A stretch of DNA of 64,000 nucleotides from Silene conica. Taxonomy: Eukaryota > Streptophyta > Magnoliopsida > Caryophyllales > Caryophyllaceae. Under the pieces are notes generated by a model. The model worked only from the letters and a program-made list of their open reading frames with translations. It was not told the DNA's origin and ran no database searches. Position 1 is the stretch's first letter, and each line of letters begins with the position of its first letter. Position numbers and translations under genes: made by a program. Where the stretch lies: positions 3,924,399 to 3,988,398 of the forward strand of contig CM055314.2 of the NCBI GenBank assembly GCA_029255685.2. Direction: 5' to 3'. Below are positions 62,316 through 64,000 of the stretch, piece after piece.

Positions 62316-62918
62316 TGTTACGAAAAATAACGAACATAAATTCTTACAGAACGTATAATAGATTTGTCGCGACGTGCTGGCGATCCCTGCCCTAAAGTTG
62401 AATTTGTCTCGCTCGATACACATGACCTCCTGGCAACCAACCCCCAAGGTTACACGACGTTCAAGTCTAAGGTGTATGAAAAAGATTCAAAATGAGGATT
62501 ACTTGCAGAATGTTGTCAGAATATCAGCTTGGAATAGAGAATGTATAAGAAAGGAGAGAATGGTTATTGTGTGTTTAAAATGTTGTAGGTATGTGGTATT
62601 TAAACGAGAAAGAAGATGAGTCCAGATGCGCCATCAAAATGCCCCAGAAATGGATTTAGAAGACTCAAATTTCAGTAATGAAAAAACTGAAATCAAGTTT
62701 AGAAGACCACACAACAAGTACGGTAAAACACAAAATCACTCTCTACCATAGAACATGACCCGAATCGGCATGACGTGTGCGCGTGTGATGGTAGAGCCCC
62801 TTATTACTGCACATCTAGTAGTGAAAAACAAGTGAACACTTATAAACTTTGAAAGTCCAACTTATATTTTATAAATGTGGGATAACAGAAAGCTTCTTTT
62901 GAAGCAATACTTCCAACA
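62316..62918 (-). repeat. Copia 3' LTR (603 bp)
   Basis: On the minus strand it begins TGTTGGAAGTATTGC, with TATCCCACATTTATA soon after as in many plant copia LTRs, and ends TTTCGTAACA. The preceding GTGGATGAT is in the place of the usual polypurine tract. Confidence 0.7.
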
Positions 62919-63489
62919 ATCATCCACATGATTTAAAAGAAGAGAAAAAAGCTTATATAAGGCAAGGAAACATAAGTCTTAAGATGACAATCTCCCGATG
63001 ATTTGAATTGTCACCTAGTACTGCATACAATTACCTGCTACAGCCTATCGAGTTGCTCTTGGCATTGGACTCTCCACGGTGGTTTGTAACGGGTAACTGT
63101 GCACAATCCCGCATTCAAATATGCGTTCGTCCTCGCGAATGTCATAAAGGTGTCCCTCACGTGCCTGAGATCTCGTGAAAGCTCTAGAGGTCCTAAAGCC
63201 TAAGAACCTCATTGGGGGTAGGATATTTTACATATTCACATAGGTAAGTCCATTAGGTTTTACTCTTACAAACCATCCTTTTAAAAAAGACTATGGACTT
63301 ATTAAGAGTTCATCAACTCAATCTTCCTCGCATGACAAATTTAACACAAATTCATGAAAAGAAATACTACATCACGTTTATTATAATAAGAATGAGAGTA
63401 TTATTACAACATGAGATCCTCGTGACTTCGCTTGACCCATTGATCTTAGTTATCCCTAAGTTCGAGATCCTCGTCGCGGTTCACTTCCA

Positions 63490-64000
63490 ATAGGCTTTAA
63501 ACCTCTTCATTATGCTGACTCCAACACTAACTTTCAACATATGCCTTTCATGAGAGGATCTGCAATATTATTCTCCAATATGATATCATATTATTTCTGA
63601 TCAAATTCCTCACTATAGCAAGTCTCAAGAGTATGTGTCTCTTTTTTCCGTTGTAAGCATGATTGCCTGCCACACCAATAGTTGCCCAAGAGTCGAAATG
63701 CATTGTAACTGATGGAGCCAGTCTACCCCACAATAGAATCTCTGCTACAAGATTCCTTAGCTATTCAGCCTCTTGTCCTGCCAATTCTAAAGCAATTAAC
63801 TCATATTACATTGTTGATTTAGCGATACAAATTTGTGTATATGATTTCCATGAAATAACACCACTGGCCAAAGCAAACACATATCCATTAATAGCATGAA
63901 TCTCATATTATCAGATACCCAATTAGCGTCACAAAATCCTTCTAAAACACATGGACCTTTGGAATAATGTAAACCCCTAACCATAGTATCCCTAAGATAT
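63490..64000 (-). pseudogene. Copia pol fragment (RNase H)
   Basis: The minus strand reads [25 protein letters not shown], then in other frames RNLVAEI, LAPSVTMHFDSWATIG and NHAYNGKKRHILLRL. These are the copia RNase H blocks (expected CDSQAAI and AYNGKSRHI) with substitutions, several stops and frame changes. Non-functional. Confidence 0.75.

Larger units (their letters stand above)
62316..64000 (-). mobile_element. Ty1/copia retrotransposon remnant, 3' end
   Basis: A minus-strand element entering from the right edge: the end of pol (RNase H), a non-coding gap and a 3' LTR. Pol is broken by stops and shifts. The 5' part is outside the window. Confidence 0.78.

Overview
The window is nuclear DNA of a flowering plant, probably a eudicot: genes have GT-AG introns, products are plant types (plastid acetyl-CoA carboxylase subunit, XTH, ATL RING-H2, SC35), and the space between them is filled with LTR retrotransposons, LINE tails, SINE-like pieces and many MITEs. 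I lean to Caryophyllales from the style of the repeats, but that is a weak inference. LAYOUT: 1-5333, the 5' half of a Ty3/gypsy element on the minus strand (open gag-pol running off the left edge, initiator-tRNA-Met PBS, 2.9-kb LTR). 5578-6747, a long-TIR DNA element. 7161-13322, plastid BCCP (+, 7 exons), whose last exon and 3' UTR are duplicated at 14678-15609. 16540-32886, an MFS transporter gene (+, 3 exons) with an 11.8-kb Tat/Retand-type retrotransposon (20458-32257, identical LTRs, TSD GTTAC) inside intron 2. 33.2-35.4 kb, L1-type LINE tails, one with a poly(A) tail and a 13-bp TSD. 36612-39091, an XTH (+, 3 exons) with a SINE-like piece in intron 1 and a MULE-like element in intron 2. 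39.4-42.1 kb, another long-TIR element and an AAT microsatellite split by a Stowaway MITE. 42434-43009, a single-exon ATL-type RING-H2 gene (-). 45148-45220, tRNA-Lys(CUU). 47-49.6 kb, MITE-rich. 50033-52855, a DUF4057 gene (+, 4 exons). 53116-53973, a broken ARIADNE-type RBR ligase (-). 56308-58263, SC35 splicing factor (+, 8 exons). 59.9-61.6 kb, a MITE, a tandem duplication and unrecognised coding-like remnants. 62316-64000, the 3' end of a decayed Ty1/copia element (-). The host genes are unrelated single-copy-style loci, not a cluster. Exon boundaries were placed by hand from GT/AG sites, phase and remembered family sequence; each proposed model adds up to an uninterrupted frame. The most unusual structure is in the LTR of the left-hand gypsy element: three families of short units (10, 5 and 2 copies) in which the arms differ between copies yet stay self-complementary within each copy, that is, covarying hairpins.
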